Positions 36,473 to 45,092 of a stretch of 64,000 bases of DNA are shown in pieces (position 1 is the stretch's first letter; every line of letters begins with the position of its first letter). The notes under the pieces were generated by a model. The model was not told where the DNA came from. It did no database searches and worked only from the letters and a program-made list of their open reading frames with translations. Made by a program: the position numbers and the translations under genes. This DNA comes from Paenibacillus illinoisensis NBRC 15959. GTDB lineage: Bacteria > Bacillota > Bacilli > Paenibacillales > Paenibacillaceae. Location of the stretch: NCBI RefSeq assembly GCF_004000925.1, contig NZ_BIME01000004.1, positions 186,001 to 250,000 on the forward strand. The letters run 5' to 3'.

Positions 36473-39400
36473 ATGATGCAAAGAGTGGATGTCAAAGAAA
36501 AAGCACGCGCTAGAGAACTACGCATGCTAAACAAGTGGAAAACGGAAAATACGTTTAAGAAATCAATTGAGAACCGTGAAGGCAAACCGAATTTCGTGTT
36601 TTATGAAGGACCGCCGACGGCAAACGGCAAGCCGCATATCGGTCACGTGCTTGGACGCGTTATTAAGGACTTTGTAGGACGTTACAATACGATGAAAGGT
36701 TACCGTGTGGTTCGTAAAGCTGGCTGGGATACACATGGATTGCCTGTTGAGCTTGGTGTACAGAAGAAGCTCGGCATTTCCCATAAGTGGGAGATCGAAG
36801 ATTACGGCGTGGAAAAATTCATCAATGAATGTAAAGCGAGCGTATTTGAATATGAACAGCAATGGCGTGATCTGACAGAAGGTATTGCTTACTGGACGGA
36901 TATGGATAACCCGTACATCACGCTGGACAACAATTACATTGAGAGTGTATGGAATATCCTTGCTACGATTCATGAAAAAGGACTTCTCTACCGCGGACAT
37001 CGTGTGAGTCCGTACTGTCCATCTTGTCAGACTACCCTGAGTTCCCATGAAGTGGCCCAAGGGTACAAGGATGTCAAAGACCTAAGTGCCACAGCCAAAT
37101 TTAAGCTGGATGACAGCGGCGAATTTGTACTTGCCTGGACGACTACGCCTTGGACACTGCCTTCACACGTTGCACTCGCGGTTAATCCGGACATGGATTA
37201 CTCCCGTGTACGCCAGGGCGAAGAAGTGTACATCATGGCAACCAATCTCGTGGAAAAAGTCATGAAGGACTCGAAAGGCGAGTATGAAGTCATCGGTGCA
37301 CTGAAAGGCTCTGATTTAGTTGGTAAAACGTATGATCCTCCATTCAACTACGTGCAGGCTGAAAAAACGAATGTCATTCTGGGTGCGAGCTTTGTAACGG
37401 ATGCAAGTGGTACAGGGATTGTACACATGGCTCCAGCACATGGTGAGGACGATTACCGGGTATGCCGCGAGAATGGCATCAGCTTTGTCAACATGGTGGA
37501 CCTTGAAGGTAAATTTGTGGCACAGGTTACGGATTTTGCGGGACGCTTCGTTAAGGATTGCGATATTGACATCGTGAGAAGTCTGTCCGAGAAAGGCCGC
37601 CTGTTCAGCAAAGAGAAGTATGAGCACAGCTACCCGTTCTGCTGGCGTTGTGATACACCGCTTCTCTACTATGCAATGGACAGCTGGTTTATCCAAACCA
37701 CAGCGATCAAGGATCAACTGATTGCAAACAACAGTGAAGTGGAATGGTACCCAGGACACGTTCGTGAAGGACGTTTCGGAAAATTCCTGGAGGATCTGGT
37801 GGATTGGAACATCAGCCGTGATCGCTACTGGGGAACACCACTGAACATCTGGGTATGTGAAGAAACTGGCGAACAGTTCGCTCCGCACAGCATCGCTGAG
37901 CTGCGTGCACGTGCCGTTGGAGATGTACCAGAGAACCTGGAACTGCATAAACCATACGTAGACGAAGTCAAAGTACTCAGCTCCTGTGGCAAATATGAAA
38001 TGAAACGTACTCCGGAAGTGATTGATGTCTGGTTTGACAGTGGTTCCATGCCATTTGCCCAGCAGCACTATCCGTTTGAAAATAAAGAAACGTTTGAACA
38101 GCAATACCCTGCGGATATGATCTGCGAAGGGATTGACCAAACACGTGGCTGGTTCTACAGCTTGCTGGCTGTATCTACTCTTTTGACAGGCAAAGCACCT
38201 TACAAGGCGGTTATGGCAACAGGCCACGTATTGGATGAGAACGGACAGAAGATGTCGAAATCCAAAGGTAATGTTATTGATCCATGGGAAGTCATTGAAG
38301 AATATGGTACAGATGCGTTCCGTTGGGCCCTGTTGTCTGACAGTGCACCGTGGAACAGCAAACGTTTCTCCAAAGGCATTGTGGGCGAAGCGAAATCCAA
38401 AATGGTGGATACATTGGTTAACACGCATGCCTTCCTGACGTTGTATGCGACCATTGATGGTTTTGATCCACAGGAACATCCGTTTAAGCCTTCAGCGCAT
38501 AAGTTGGATCGCTGGATCTTGTCCAGACTGAACAGTCTGATCATCGTTGTGGAGAAGGCGCTGTCCGTCAATGACTATCTGAATTCATCCAAAGCGATTG
38601 AAGCCTTCGTCGATGAGCTGAGCAACTGGTACATCCGTCGTTCCCGTGACCGTTTCTGGGGAAGTGGCTTGACCGAAGATAAACTGGATGCTTATCGCAC
38701 ACTCACAGAGGTGCTTGTGACCACAGCCAAGCTGGTTGCGCCATTCACACCGATGCTTGCGGAAGATATCTATCTGAACTTGACTGCAGGTGAAAGTGTT
38801 CATATGGAAGACTACCCGGCAGCAAATGAAGCGTTGATCGATCTGGAGCTGGAACAGGATATGGAGACAGCTCGCCGAGTGGTTGAACTCGCTCGTAACG
38901 TGCGTAACGAAACAGGTATCAAGAATCGCCAGCCGCTGTCCGAATTAATCGTTTCGCTTGATAAAGGATTTGATCTGGCGAGCTATGAAGAGATCATCAA
39001 GGATGAGATCAATGTCAAAGGTATCCGTACGGAGCATAACGATGCCGAATTCGTTGATTTCACATTGAAACTCAATCTGAAAGTAGCGGGGAAAAAATAC
39101 GGCAAGAACGTAGGCTTCCTGCAGAACTTCTTCAAAGGCATGTCAGCAGAGGAGACACGCAAAGTGGTGACAGAAGGTGTGCTGAATGTGGTTTCTCCGG
39201 AAGGAGAAGAGCTGCAGGTGACAAGTGAGGAACTGCTGGTGGAGAAACAAGCCAAATCCGGTTTTGCTTCGGCATCCGGGTACGGTCTGACGGTAGCACT
39301 CAACACCGAAATCACAACTGCATTGGAACAGGAAGGCTGGGTACGTGAAGTTGTACGTTCCGTACAAGACACACGTAAAAAATTGGATCTGCCGATTGAG

Positions 39401-39574
39401 AAGAGAGTACGCCTGACACTGGATGTTGATCCTGAGCTCCAGGCTGCAATCGAGGCATTTGATGAGGTCCTGCGTGAGAATGTACTCGTTACTGAAGTCA
39501 CATTTGGTACCCATGAAGGTATGGAACGCATTGAAGCTGGCGGTAAAGCAATGGGCGTTTATATCGAGGTGTAA
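36473..39574 (+). CDS. ileS: Isoleucyl-tRNA synthetase, long (IleS2-like) type
   Basis: A 1033-residue class I synthetase. HIGH is intact at residues 55-58 (KPHIGHVLGR) and KMSKS at 593-597, with the editing domain (CP1) between. The length and the opening EGPPTANGKPHIGHV and C-terminal VVSPEGEELQVTSEELLVEK-type extension fit the eukaryote-like IleS2 group rather than the roughly 920-residue IleS1 of Bacillus subtilis. Members of this group generally tolerate mupirocin (established for the family, inferred here). The start is one of two adjacent ATGs (36473 or 36476) after GAAAGGAAG. The open frame runs upstream through the T-box, which is fortuitous. Expression is under the isoleucine T-box. 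Confidence 0.93.
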   Translation: MMQRVDVKEKARARELRMLNKWKTENTFKKSIENREGKPNFVFYEGPPTANGKPHIGHVLGRVIKDFVGRYNTMKGYRVVRKAGWDTHGLPVELGVQKKLGISHKWEIEDYGVEKFINECKASVFEYEQQWRDLTEGIAYWTDMDNPYITLDNNYIESVWNILATIHEKGLLYRGHRVSPYCPSCQTTLSSHEVAQGYKDVKDLSATAKFKLDDSGEFVLAWTTTPWTLPSHVALAVNPDMDYSRVRQGEEVYIMATNLVEKVMKDSKGEYEVIGALKGSDLVGKTYDPPFNYVQAEKTNVILGASFVTDASGTGIVHMAPAHGEDDYRVCRENGISFVNMVDLEGKFVAQVTDFAGRFVKDCDIDIVRSLSEKGRLFSKEKYEHSYPFCWRCDTPLLYYAMDSWFIQTTAIKDQLIANNSEVEWYPGHVREGRFGKFLEDLVDWNISRDRYWGTPLNIWVCEETGEQFAPHSIAELRARAVGDVPENLELHKPYVDEVKVLSSCGKYEMKRTPEVIDVWFDSGSMPFAQQHYPFENKETFEQQYPADMICEGIDQTRGWFYSLLAVSTLLTGKAPYKAVMATGHVLDENGQKMSKSKGNVIDPWEVIEEYGTDAFRWALLSDSAPWNSKRFSKGIVGEAKSKMVDTLVNTHAFLTLYATIDGFDPQEHPFKPSAHKLDRWILSRLNSLIIVVEKALSVNDYLNSSKAIEAFVDELSNWYIRRSRDRFWGSGLTEDKLDAYRTLTEVLVTTAKLVAPFTPMLAEDIYLNLTAGESVHMEDYPAANEALIDLELEQDMETARRVVELARNVRNETGIKNRQPLSELIVSLDKGFDLASYEEIIKDEINVKGIRTEHNDAEFVDFTLKLNLKVAGKKYGKNVGFLQNFFKGMSAEETRKVVTEGVLNVVSPEGEELQVTSEELLVEKQAKSGFASASGYGLTVALNTEITTALEQEGWVREVVRSVQDTRKKLDLPIEKRVRLTLDVDPELQAAIEAFDEVLRENVLVTEVTFGTHEGMERIEAGGKAMGVYIEV

Positions 39575-39680
39575 CCCCAATCTTTTTCGATACAGATGAA
39601 TCGATTGAACTTAAGTTACAAATGGATCCTCAATGAAGTAGAGTATCTCTATTCCATTTAGGAAAGGATATAGAGTATAG

Positions 39681-39736
39681 ACAAACGAGCCTTAGACACA
39701 GGGAACAATCCCTGTATCTTGGCTCGTTTGGTTTTT
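39681..39736 (+). terminator. Large terminator after ileS
   Basis: An outer 10-bp stem (CAAACGAGCC / GGCTCGTTTG) encloses an inner stem (ACAGGGA / TCCCTGT), followed by GTTTTT. The gap 39575-39680 has no other visible feature. Confidence 0.85.
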
Positions 39737-39801
39737 ATGCAAATGGGCAATGATTTCTATTGTGCAGTTACTCTATGATACCAAAGGAACTGAGCGAACA
39801 C

Positions 39802-40152
39802 ATGAATGAAGACAAGCAGGCATCGTCCGCTTCACCATCCAATCCACCACGCAGCGATAAAGACAAAATTGAGGAACTCCATACCCTGACGAACCGACTC
39901 GCTAACGAGCTTGAGCGTTCACGTATTGCACAATATACGGAATTGTTGAATCGGCCGTGGAAACTGATTGGACTCAACCTGTTATCAGGCGCAGCACGAG
40001 GTGTAGGGATCGCCATTGGTTTTACTTTTTTTGCGGCCACCATCATTTATGTGTTACAGGTGCTGGGAGCCCTCAATCTGCCAATCGTAGGAGATTATAT
40101 TGCAGATATCGTCCGTATCGTACAGCGTCAGCTTGAATTGAACACCTATTAG
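39802..40152 (+). CDS. DUF5665 membrane protein
   Basis: A protein of about 116 residues with a charged N-terminal half (HTLTNRLANELERSRIAQYTELLNRP) and one clear membrane span preceded by NLLSGAARGVGIAIGFT. This matches the DUF5665 family of Bacillota as I recall it. The function is unknown. The start is uncertain: ATG 39802 has a weak AAAGGAA upstream, while ATG 39778 and GTG 39760 are in frame without a good site. It converges on the minus-strand gene with 13 bp between stops. Confidence 0.65.
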   Translation: MNEDKQASSASPSNPPRSDKDKIEELHTLTNRLANELERSRIAQYTELLNRPWKLIGLNLLSGAARGVGIAIGFTFFAATIIYVLQVLGALNLPIVGDYIADIVRIVQRQLELNTY

Positions 40153-40165
40153 AGGTGCAGCATGT

Positions 40166-40909
40166 CTAGTACATGTCATATGGATCAGAATCGTTGTCAA
40201 TCTCGAGCAAGCCTTCACCCTCACGATTCTCCAAATACTGCCGGTATTGTCTGTTACGAACAATGGATACGTCATGACCATAAATATCGGTTGCTACGAA
40301 GCTCTCATAAGCTTCGACGCAGCCTTCAACCTCATCTGTAGCTTCAATGGCCATCACATCGTAACTGTCAATATCGCGACCTTCAGCCATGGCTGGTGTG
40401 TTCGATGTGCCCCAACTTTCAACGATCTGCCATGCATCTTCACCATCGAAGCCGTTCTGATCATCGCGCTCATCGAGACTCGTACGTCCAAAGGCCGGAG
40501 CCAGGAACTCTTCTTCCACCGGGCGGTTATCGGATACTACAGTTTCAGGCTGATGTTTTTTGCAATACTTGGTGTAAGGAACGGCTTGCATACGCTCGTA
40601 AGGAATGGGCTGCTGACAAACTGCGCAAGTTCCGTAATGGCCTTCTTCGATGGAATGCAGGGCAGAGTCGATACGCTCCAATTGGAATTCATCATGCTCC
40701 AAAAGGGAAATATCTTTCTCCCGGTCATACATTTCGGTAGCTACATCACCGGGATGATTATCGATAGGAGATAATTCACCCGTTTGAAATCTCATGGACC
40801 CGCTGAGGCCGTAATGGTCATTTTGCTCAAGCCGATGTTCAATACCACGTTTTTCAGCCATCAATTGGGAACGCAAGGATTGGATTTGTTCTGAAGTAAG
40901 ATGTGCCAT
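40166..40909 (-). CDS. TraR/DksA-type zinc-finger protein, YteA/YlyA-like
   Basis: A 247-residue protein with an N-terminal coiled coil (LTSEQIQSLRSQLMAEKRGIEHRLEQ), the DNHPGDVATEMYDREKDISLL block and a zinc finger CAVCQQPIPYERM...YTKYCKKH, followed by a long acidic C-terminal region. The YteA family is sporulation-associated; the related YlyA of Bacillus subtilis, also located beside lspA, affects SigG-dependent transcription. The start ATG at 40909 follows AGGGGAAAACG on the minus strand; the in-frame extension to 40969 is rejected. It is one of only two minus-strand genes in the window. Confidence 0.85.
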   Translation of the reverse strand: MAHLTSEQIQSLRSQLMAEKRGIEHRLEQNDHYGLSGSMRFQTGELSPIDNHPGDVATEMYDREKDISLLEHDEFQLERIDSALHSIEEGHYGTCAVCQQPIPYERMQAVPYTKYCKKHQPETVVSDNRPVEEEFLAPAFGRTSLDERDDQNGFDGEDAWQIVESWGTSNTPAMAEGRDIDSYDVMAIEATDEVEGCVEAYESFVATDIYGHDVSIVRNRQYRQYLENREGEGLLEIDNDSDPYDMY

Positions 40910-41035
40910 CGTTTTCCCCTTTCTGTCCGTCTGGAATCCGAATTTGGTCTCTGCTCTAGGATGTGCCAATCAGCCCTTGATTACAGAAGGGAAATGTTAT
41001 CGATTTTGCCATTAAGAAAGGGAAAACGCCTGTCG

Positions 41036-41065
41036 TGGACGACTTCCAAACAGCTGTGCTACAAT
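41036..41065 (+). promoter_or_regulatory. Candidate promoter of lspA
   Basis: TGGACG (41036-41041), an 18-bp spacer, then TGCTACAAT, an extended -10 (TACAAT at 41060-41065), about 60 bp before the lspA start. Confidence 0.5.
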
Positions 41066-41128
41066 GAACAAGTCTGGCGTAAAGCCTGGTATGGTTTGGA
41101 AAAGACAAGAACGGAGTGACGAACAAAC

Positions 41129-41623
41129 GTGGTGTATTATATCCTCGCTTTTATCGTATTTTTGGTGGATCAGGGAACAAAGTATTTAATTGCGACTCAA
41201 ATGGAGCTTCGGGAAGAAATTCCGGTTATAGGCAATTTCTTTGTCATCACTTCACATCGCAACTCAGGCGCAGCTTTTGGTATTTTGCAGGACCAACGCT
41301 GGTTCTTTATCGTCGTTACCGTGATCGTGGTGATTGCTTTGGTCTGGTACTTGCAAAAAGTGAAAAACTCCCCGCATAAATTGCTGCCAGTAGCACTTAG
41401 TCTGGTGCTTGGTGGAGCTATCGGGAATTTCCTGGATCGCGCTTTGACGGGTGAAGTCGTGGATTTTGTGCAGCTTAATTTTGGCAGTTATACGTTTCCG
41501 ATTTTCAATATCGCCGATTCAGCCATCTGTATCGGTGTTGCACTGATTATTGTGGAGACGTTTCTTGAGGGGCGGCGCGAGAAGGCAGCCGCGAAGATTG
41601 AAGGGAATGAACATCATGAGTAA
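41129..41623 (+). CDS. lspA: Lipoprotein signal peptidase II
   Basis: A 164-residue membrane aspartic peptidase with four spans that removes signal peptides from lipoproteins after lipidation. Conserved parts: the N-terminal DQGTKYL, HRNSGAAFGIL, GGAIGNFLDRALTGEVVDF and FNIADSAICIG, containing the two catalytic Asp residues. Substrates in this window would include OppA and the adaptor encoded at 61.4 kb. The start is GTG (41129 or 41132). It overlaps the next gene by 8 nt. Confidence 0.95.
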   Translation: MVYYILAFIVFLVDQGTKYLIATQMELREEIPVIGNFFVITSHRNSGAAFGILQDQRWFFIVVTVIVVIALVWYLQKVKNSPHKLLPVALSLVLGGAIGNFLDRALTGEVVDFVQLNFGSYTFPIFNIADSAICIGVALIIVETFLEGRREKAAAKIEGNEHHE

Positions 41624-42596
41624 AATGCACAATGAAGAACAAACTACTGGGGATACGTCTGTACAAGATGATGACCTGATGACTAATGAACGATTGGAAT
41701 GGACTGTTTCTGCTGAACATAAGAAGGAACGCGTTGACAAATATATTACTGAAGCAATGGATAATGTCTCCCGCTCTCAGGTCCAACTATGGATCGGAGA
41801 TGGTCTGGTTACCGTAAACGGAGCTGGTGTAAAGTCTAATGCCAAATTGGCTGAGGGTGATCGGATTGAACTTCAGATTCCTGAACCGACAGCTGTAGAG
41901 ATCATTGCCGAAGATATTCCACTTGAAGTGGTATATGAAGACAGCGATGTCATCGTCATTAACAAACCACGTGGTCTTGTAGTGCATCCGGCACCGGGAC
42001 ATACATCAGGTACACTTGTGAATGCGCTCATGTATCACTGTAAAGATCTTTCAGGCATTAACGGAGAGCTACGTCCTGGAATCGTGCACCGGATTGATAA
42101 GGATACGTCAGGCCTGCTGATGGCTGCCAAAAACGATCGTGCTCACGCCTCATTAGCTGCCCAGTTGAAGGATCACAGTGTAAACCGCCGGTATATCGCA
42201 CTTGTTCATGGTCATTTGAGTCATGATCAGGGAACGATCGATGCGCCTATTGGGCGTGATACGAATGATCGTAAAATGTATACCGTGACCGAACGTAACA
42301 GCAAACATGCTGTCACGCATTTTAATGTTACGGAGAGAATTAACGATTATACGCTGCTTGAACTGAAACTGGAGACAGGTCGAACGCATCAGATCCGTGT
42401 GCATATGAAGTTTATTGGTCATCCGCTTGTGGGAGATCCAATCTATGGACGTAACAAGGGGATCAAAATGAATGGACAGGCATTGCATGCCGCGGTTCTT
42501 GGTTTTGTTCATCCGGCAACAGGCGAGTACATGGAATTCTCAGCTCCGCTTCCACAAGACATGGAAGATGTCCTTGCTTCACTGCGCAGCCGCTGA
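41616..42596 (+). CDS. RluD-type 23S rRNA pseudouridine synthase (YlyB)
   Basis: A 326-residue enzyme: an N-terminal variable region, an S4 domain (KERVDKYITEAMDNVSRSQVQLWIGDGLVTVNG) and the RluA/RluD catalytic domain with the Asp in HRIDKDTSGLL and KLETGRTHQIRVH. It isomerises uridines in 23S rRNA. The ATG at 41616 has AAGGGA 9 nt upstream and overlaps the lspA end, so translation is likely coupled. lspA followed by ylyB is the Bacillus order; pyrR normally comes next, but here about 8.5 kb of other genes intervenes. Confidence 0.92.
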   Translation: MSKMHNEEQTTGDTSVQDDDLMTNERLEWTVSAEHKKERVDKYITEAMDNVSRSQVQLWIGDGLVTVNGAGVKSNAKLAEGDRIELQIPEPTAVEIIAEDIPLEVVYEDSDVIVINKPRGLVVHPAPGHTSGTLVNALMYHCKDLSGINGELRPGIVHRIDKDTSGLLMAAKNDRAHASLAAQLKDHSVNRRYIALVHGHLSHDQGTIDAPIGRDTNDRKMYTVTERNSKHAVTHFNVTERINDYTLLELKLETGRTHQIRVHMKFIGHPLVGDPIYGRNKGIKMNGQALHAAVLGFVHPATGEYMEFSAPLPQDMEDVLASLRSR

Positions 42597-42625
42597 CCCC
42601 TCGGGAAAGTACAAATGTTCGGATA

Positions 42626-42653
42626 ATTTGTCCATGGCTAAACATGGGCAAAT
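42626..42653 (+). other. Hairpin between the pseudouridine synthase gene and dapL
   Basis: ATTTGTCCATG and CATGGGCAAAT form an 11-bp stem (one T-G pair) with a 6-nt loop. It lacks a T run; it might act as a processing or Rho-related signal. Confidence 0.4.
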
Positions 42654-42699
42654 GCTTCATATTAGATTGTAGAAATTTGCGTCAAATGAGGAGATGAAC

Positions 42700-43959
42700 A
42701 TGAGTATGAGTATCGATAAATATCAAGAAACATACATTCAAACCAATTTTGCCGACCGTATTGGCGGCTCCAACTATGGTAAAGACACCAACATCTATAA
42801 ATTCGAGAAAATCAAACGCGCCAAAGCTTCGGCAAAGAAAGATTTTCCAAATGTTGAACTGATCGACCTTGGCGTAGGTGAACCGGATGAGATGGCTGAT
42901 GCAGGCATCGTAGCTGCACTGGCGCAAGAAGCTTCCAAACCGGAGAACCGTGGTTATGCCGACAACGGGATCCCTGAATTCAAGGAAGCGGCAGCCGCTT
43001 ACCTGAAAAATGTATTCAATGTTGAAGGCATTGATCCGGCAACGGAAATTGTGCACTCCATTGGGTCCAAGCCAGCTCTGGCAATGATGCCTTCGTGCTT
43101 CATTAATCCAGGTGATGTAACGATCATGACGGTTCCTGGTTATCCGGTTATGGGTACACATACCAAATACCTGGGCGGAGAAGTCTACAACATCCAGCTG
43201 ACGAAGGAAAACAATTTCCTGCCTGATCTGACAACCATCCCTGAGGATATTGCAAAACGCGCAAAATTGCTGTATTTGAACTATCCAAACAACCCGACAG
43301 GTGCTGGCGCTACGGTTGAATTCTTCACTAAAGTGATTGAATGGGCGAAAAAGTACAGCGTAGTTGTTGTTCACGATGCTCCATATGCTGCACTGACGTA
43401 TGACGGCAATAAACCATTCAGCTTCCTGTCCGTACCTGGAGCGAAGGATGTAGGCGTTGAGCTGCACTCCTTGTCCAAGTCTTACAACATGACAGGATGG
43501 AGAATTGGCTTTGTTGCAGGGAATCCGCTCGTGGTTAAAGCTTTCAGTGATGTGAAGGACAACAACGATTCGGGTCAATTCATCGCGATTCAGAAGGCTG
43601 CTGCCTACGGTCTGAACCATCCGGAAATTACGGAGAAAATCGCAGAGAAATATTCCCGTCGTCATGACCTGCTGGTTGCTGCACTGAATGAACTGGGCTT
43701 CCAGGCGGAGAAACCAAAAGGTTCCTTCTTCCTGTATGTTGAAGCTCCAAAAGGTGTAGTAGGCGGACGTCGTTTCGAGTCCGGGGAAGACTTCTCCCAA
43801 TTCCTGATTCGTGAAAAATTGATTTCTTCTGTACCTTGGGATGATGCAGGTAACTTTGTTCGTTTCTCCGTTACCTTTGAAGCCAAAGGGGAAGAAGAAG
43901 AGAAACGCGTTATCGCTGAAATCAAACGTCGTCTGAGTGACGTACAATTCGAATTCTAA
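42700..43959 (+). CDS. dapL: LL-diaminopimelate aminotransferase (DapL-type)
   Basis: A 419-residue fold-type I PLP enzyme that converts tetrahydrodipicolinate directly to LL-diaminopimelate. It shows VGEPDEMAD, RGYADNGIPEFKEAAA, NYPNNPTGA, DAPYAAL and the cofactor lysine K260 in SLSKSYNMTGWR, and ends with the aminotransferase RFSVTFEA block. The ATG at 42700 is 6 nt after GAGGAG. Its product, after epimerisation, is the substrate of the DNPR-type MurE. A related aspartate/alanine aminotransferase cannot be fully ruled out. Confidence 0.85.
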   Translation: MSMSIDKYQETYIQTNFADRIGGSNYGKDTNIYKFEKIKRAKASAKKDFPNVELIDLGVGEPDEMADAGIVAALAQEASKPENRGYADNGIPEFKEAAAAYLKNVFNVEGIDPATEIVHSIGSKPALAMMPSCFINPGDVTIMTVPGYPVMGTHTKYLGGEVYNIQLTKENNFLPDLTTIPEDIAKRAKLLYLNYPNNPTGAGATVEFFTKVIEWAKKYSVVVVHDAPYAALTYDGNKPFSFLSVPGAKDVGVELHSLSKSYNMTGWRIGFVAGNPLVVKAFSDVKDNNDSGQFIAIQKAAAYGLNHPEITEKIAEKYSRRHDLLVAALNELGFQAEKPKGSFFLYVEAPKGVVGGRRFESGEDFSQFLIREKLISSVPWDDAGNFVRFSVTFEAKGEEEEKRVIAEIKRRLSDVQFEF

Positions 43960-43993
43960 TGGAATTCACCAATACAAGTGAATGAAATAAATC

Positions 43994-44021
43994 GAGAGAC
44001 CGGAGACGGTCTCTTTTTTTA
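43994..44021 (+). terminator. Terminator after dapL
   Basis: AGAGACC and GGTCTCT form a 7-bp stem with T7. The AT-rich stretch 44022-44134 that follows probably holds the promoter of the next cluster, but no consensus pair is clear. Confidence 0.85.
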
Positions 44022-44134
44022 TGTCCGTAATTTTATAATAAATTCCGTTTTATCCCTTTACAAAATTAACCAACAAACTTATGATTAAGTCTTTACGTTA
44101 TTTTTATATACATAAGTAGGTTTGGAAGGGAGTT

Positions 44135-44194
44135 ATGGAAATTGTTTACTTCAAGAACAAATACGGTGTCCTCACATACAGCAGGAACGGGTAA
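44135..44194 (+). CDS. Possible 19-residue leader peptide before the UbiA-type gene
   Basis: ATG 44135 follows GGAAGGGAG and reads MEIVYFKNKYGVLTYSRNG, then stops 4 nt before ATG 44199 of the next gene. The strong ribosome-binding site and tight spacing suggest either a coupled leader peptide or that the true downstream start is TTG 44142 in another frame, which would use the same site. Nothing is known of its function. Confidence 0.35.
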   Translation: MEIVYFKNKYGVLTYSRNG

Positions 44195-44198
44195 CACC

Positions 44199-45056
44199 AT
44201 GACAGGGTTGTTTAAGCTGCTGAGACCGAAACAGTGGACCAAAAATTTACTGTTATTTGCTGCGTTATTGTTTTCCTTTGAGGAAATTCGCACAGAGACC
44301 ATTTTATCGACATTGCTTGGTTTTATTTTGTTTAGCCTCGTGGCAGGCTGTGTGTATATTTTAAATGATTACGTGGATCGGGACAGGGATCGACAGCATC
44401 CGGTGAAGCAGTTCCGGCCAATTGCCTCTGGACAGGTTCAACCTGCCTACGCTCTGCTGTTTGGCATAATCCTGTTGATTCTTTCTGTAGGCATTGCTTT
44501 TGTGATGAACCCGCTTTTTGGTGGACTATGCATTGTTTATTTCCTGTTGAACGTATCTTACTCTTTAGTGCTTAAACATCTCGTTATTGTGGACATGATG
44601 ACCATTGCAGCAGGATTCGTTCTTCGTGCCATAGCGGGAGGTGTATTGATTCATGTACCTTTTACACCCTGGTTCCTGATCTGCACCATGCTGCTATCCC
44701 TATTTCTGGCGATTGGCAAACGGAGAAATGAGCTTACTCTGCTTGAGGGAAATACCGGTTCGCATCGTAAGGTGCTGGATAACTACTCTGTCACACTGCT
44801 GGATCAGTTTAATACCATCGTGACGACAGCAACGATTATTAGCTACTCTTTGTTCACATTCACCTCTGACCGTACAATTCACCTGATGTGGACCATTCCG
44901 CTGGTAATCTACGGCATGTTCCGATATCTGTATCTCATTCATATGAAAAACCAGGGGGGATCACCGGATCGTGTTTTGTTTGAAGACAAGCCCATTTTGG
45001 TTACCGTCATTCTGTACGTGGTTAGTGTTGTGGTCATCTTTGCAATTTTTGAATAA
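44199..45056 (+). CDS. UbiA-family prenyltransferase, polyprenyl-phosphate phosphoribosyltransferase-like
   Basis: A membrane protein of 285 residues (304 if TTG 44142 is used) with about eight or nine spans. It has the first Asp-rich motif NDYVDRDRDRQHP followed by VKQFRPIASG, the NDxxDxxxDxxHPxKxxRPI pattern typical of decaprenyl-phosphate phosphoribosyltransferase (DPPR synthase, UbiA/Rv3806c type). These attach 5-phosphoribose from PRPP to a polyprenyl phosphate. The KRRNELTLL segment after the central spans also fits. It heads a tight cluster with a HAD phosphatase and two small flippase-like proteins, which supports a sugar-lipid role. Other UbiA substrates remain possible. Confidence 0.72.
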   Translation: MTGLFKLLRPKQWTKNLLLFAALLFSFEEIRTETILSTLLGFILFSLVAGCVYILNDYVDRDRDRQHPVKQFRPIASGQVQPAYALLFGIILLILSVGIAFVMNPLFGGLCIVYFLLNVSYSLVLKHLVIVDMMTIAAGFVLRAIAGGVLIHVPFTPWFLICTMLLSLFLAIGKRRNELTLLEGNTGSHRKVLDNYSVTLLDQFNTIVTTATIISYSLFTFTSDRTIHLMWTIPLVIYGMFRYLYLIHMKNQGGSPDRVLFEDKPILVTVILYVVSVVVIFAIFE

Positions 45057-45092
45057 AGAGCATATCGATTAGAAAGTTTGAGGGGGATCAGG

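Noticed and set aside
40247-40774. A 175-codon plus-strand frame opposite the YteA-like gene
   Set aside because: The minus-strand frame has the zinc finger and ribosome-binding site; the plus-strand product is featureless.
42682-43947. A 421-codon minus-strand frame opposite dapL
   Set aside because: A shadow of the strongly biased dapL codons, with no family features.
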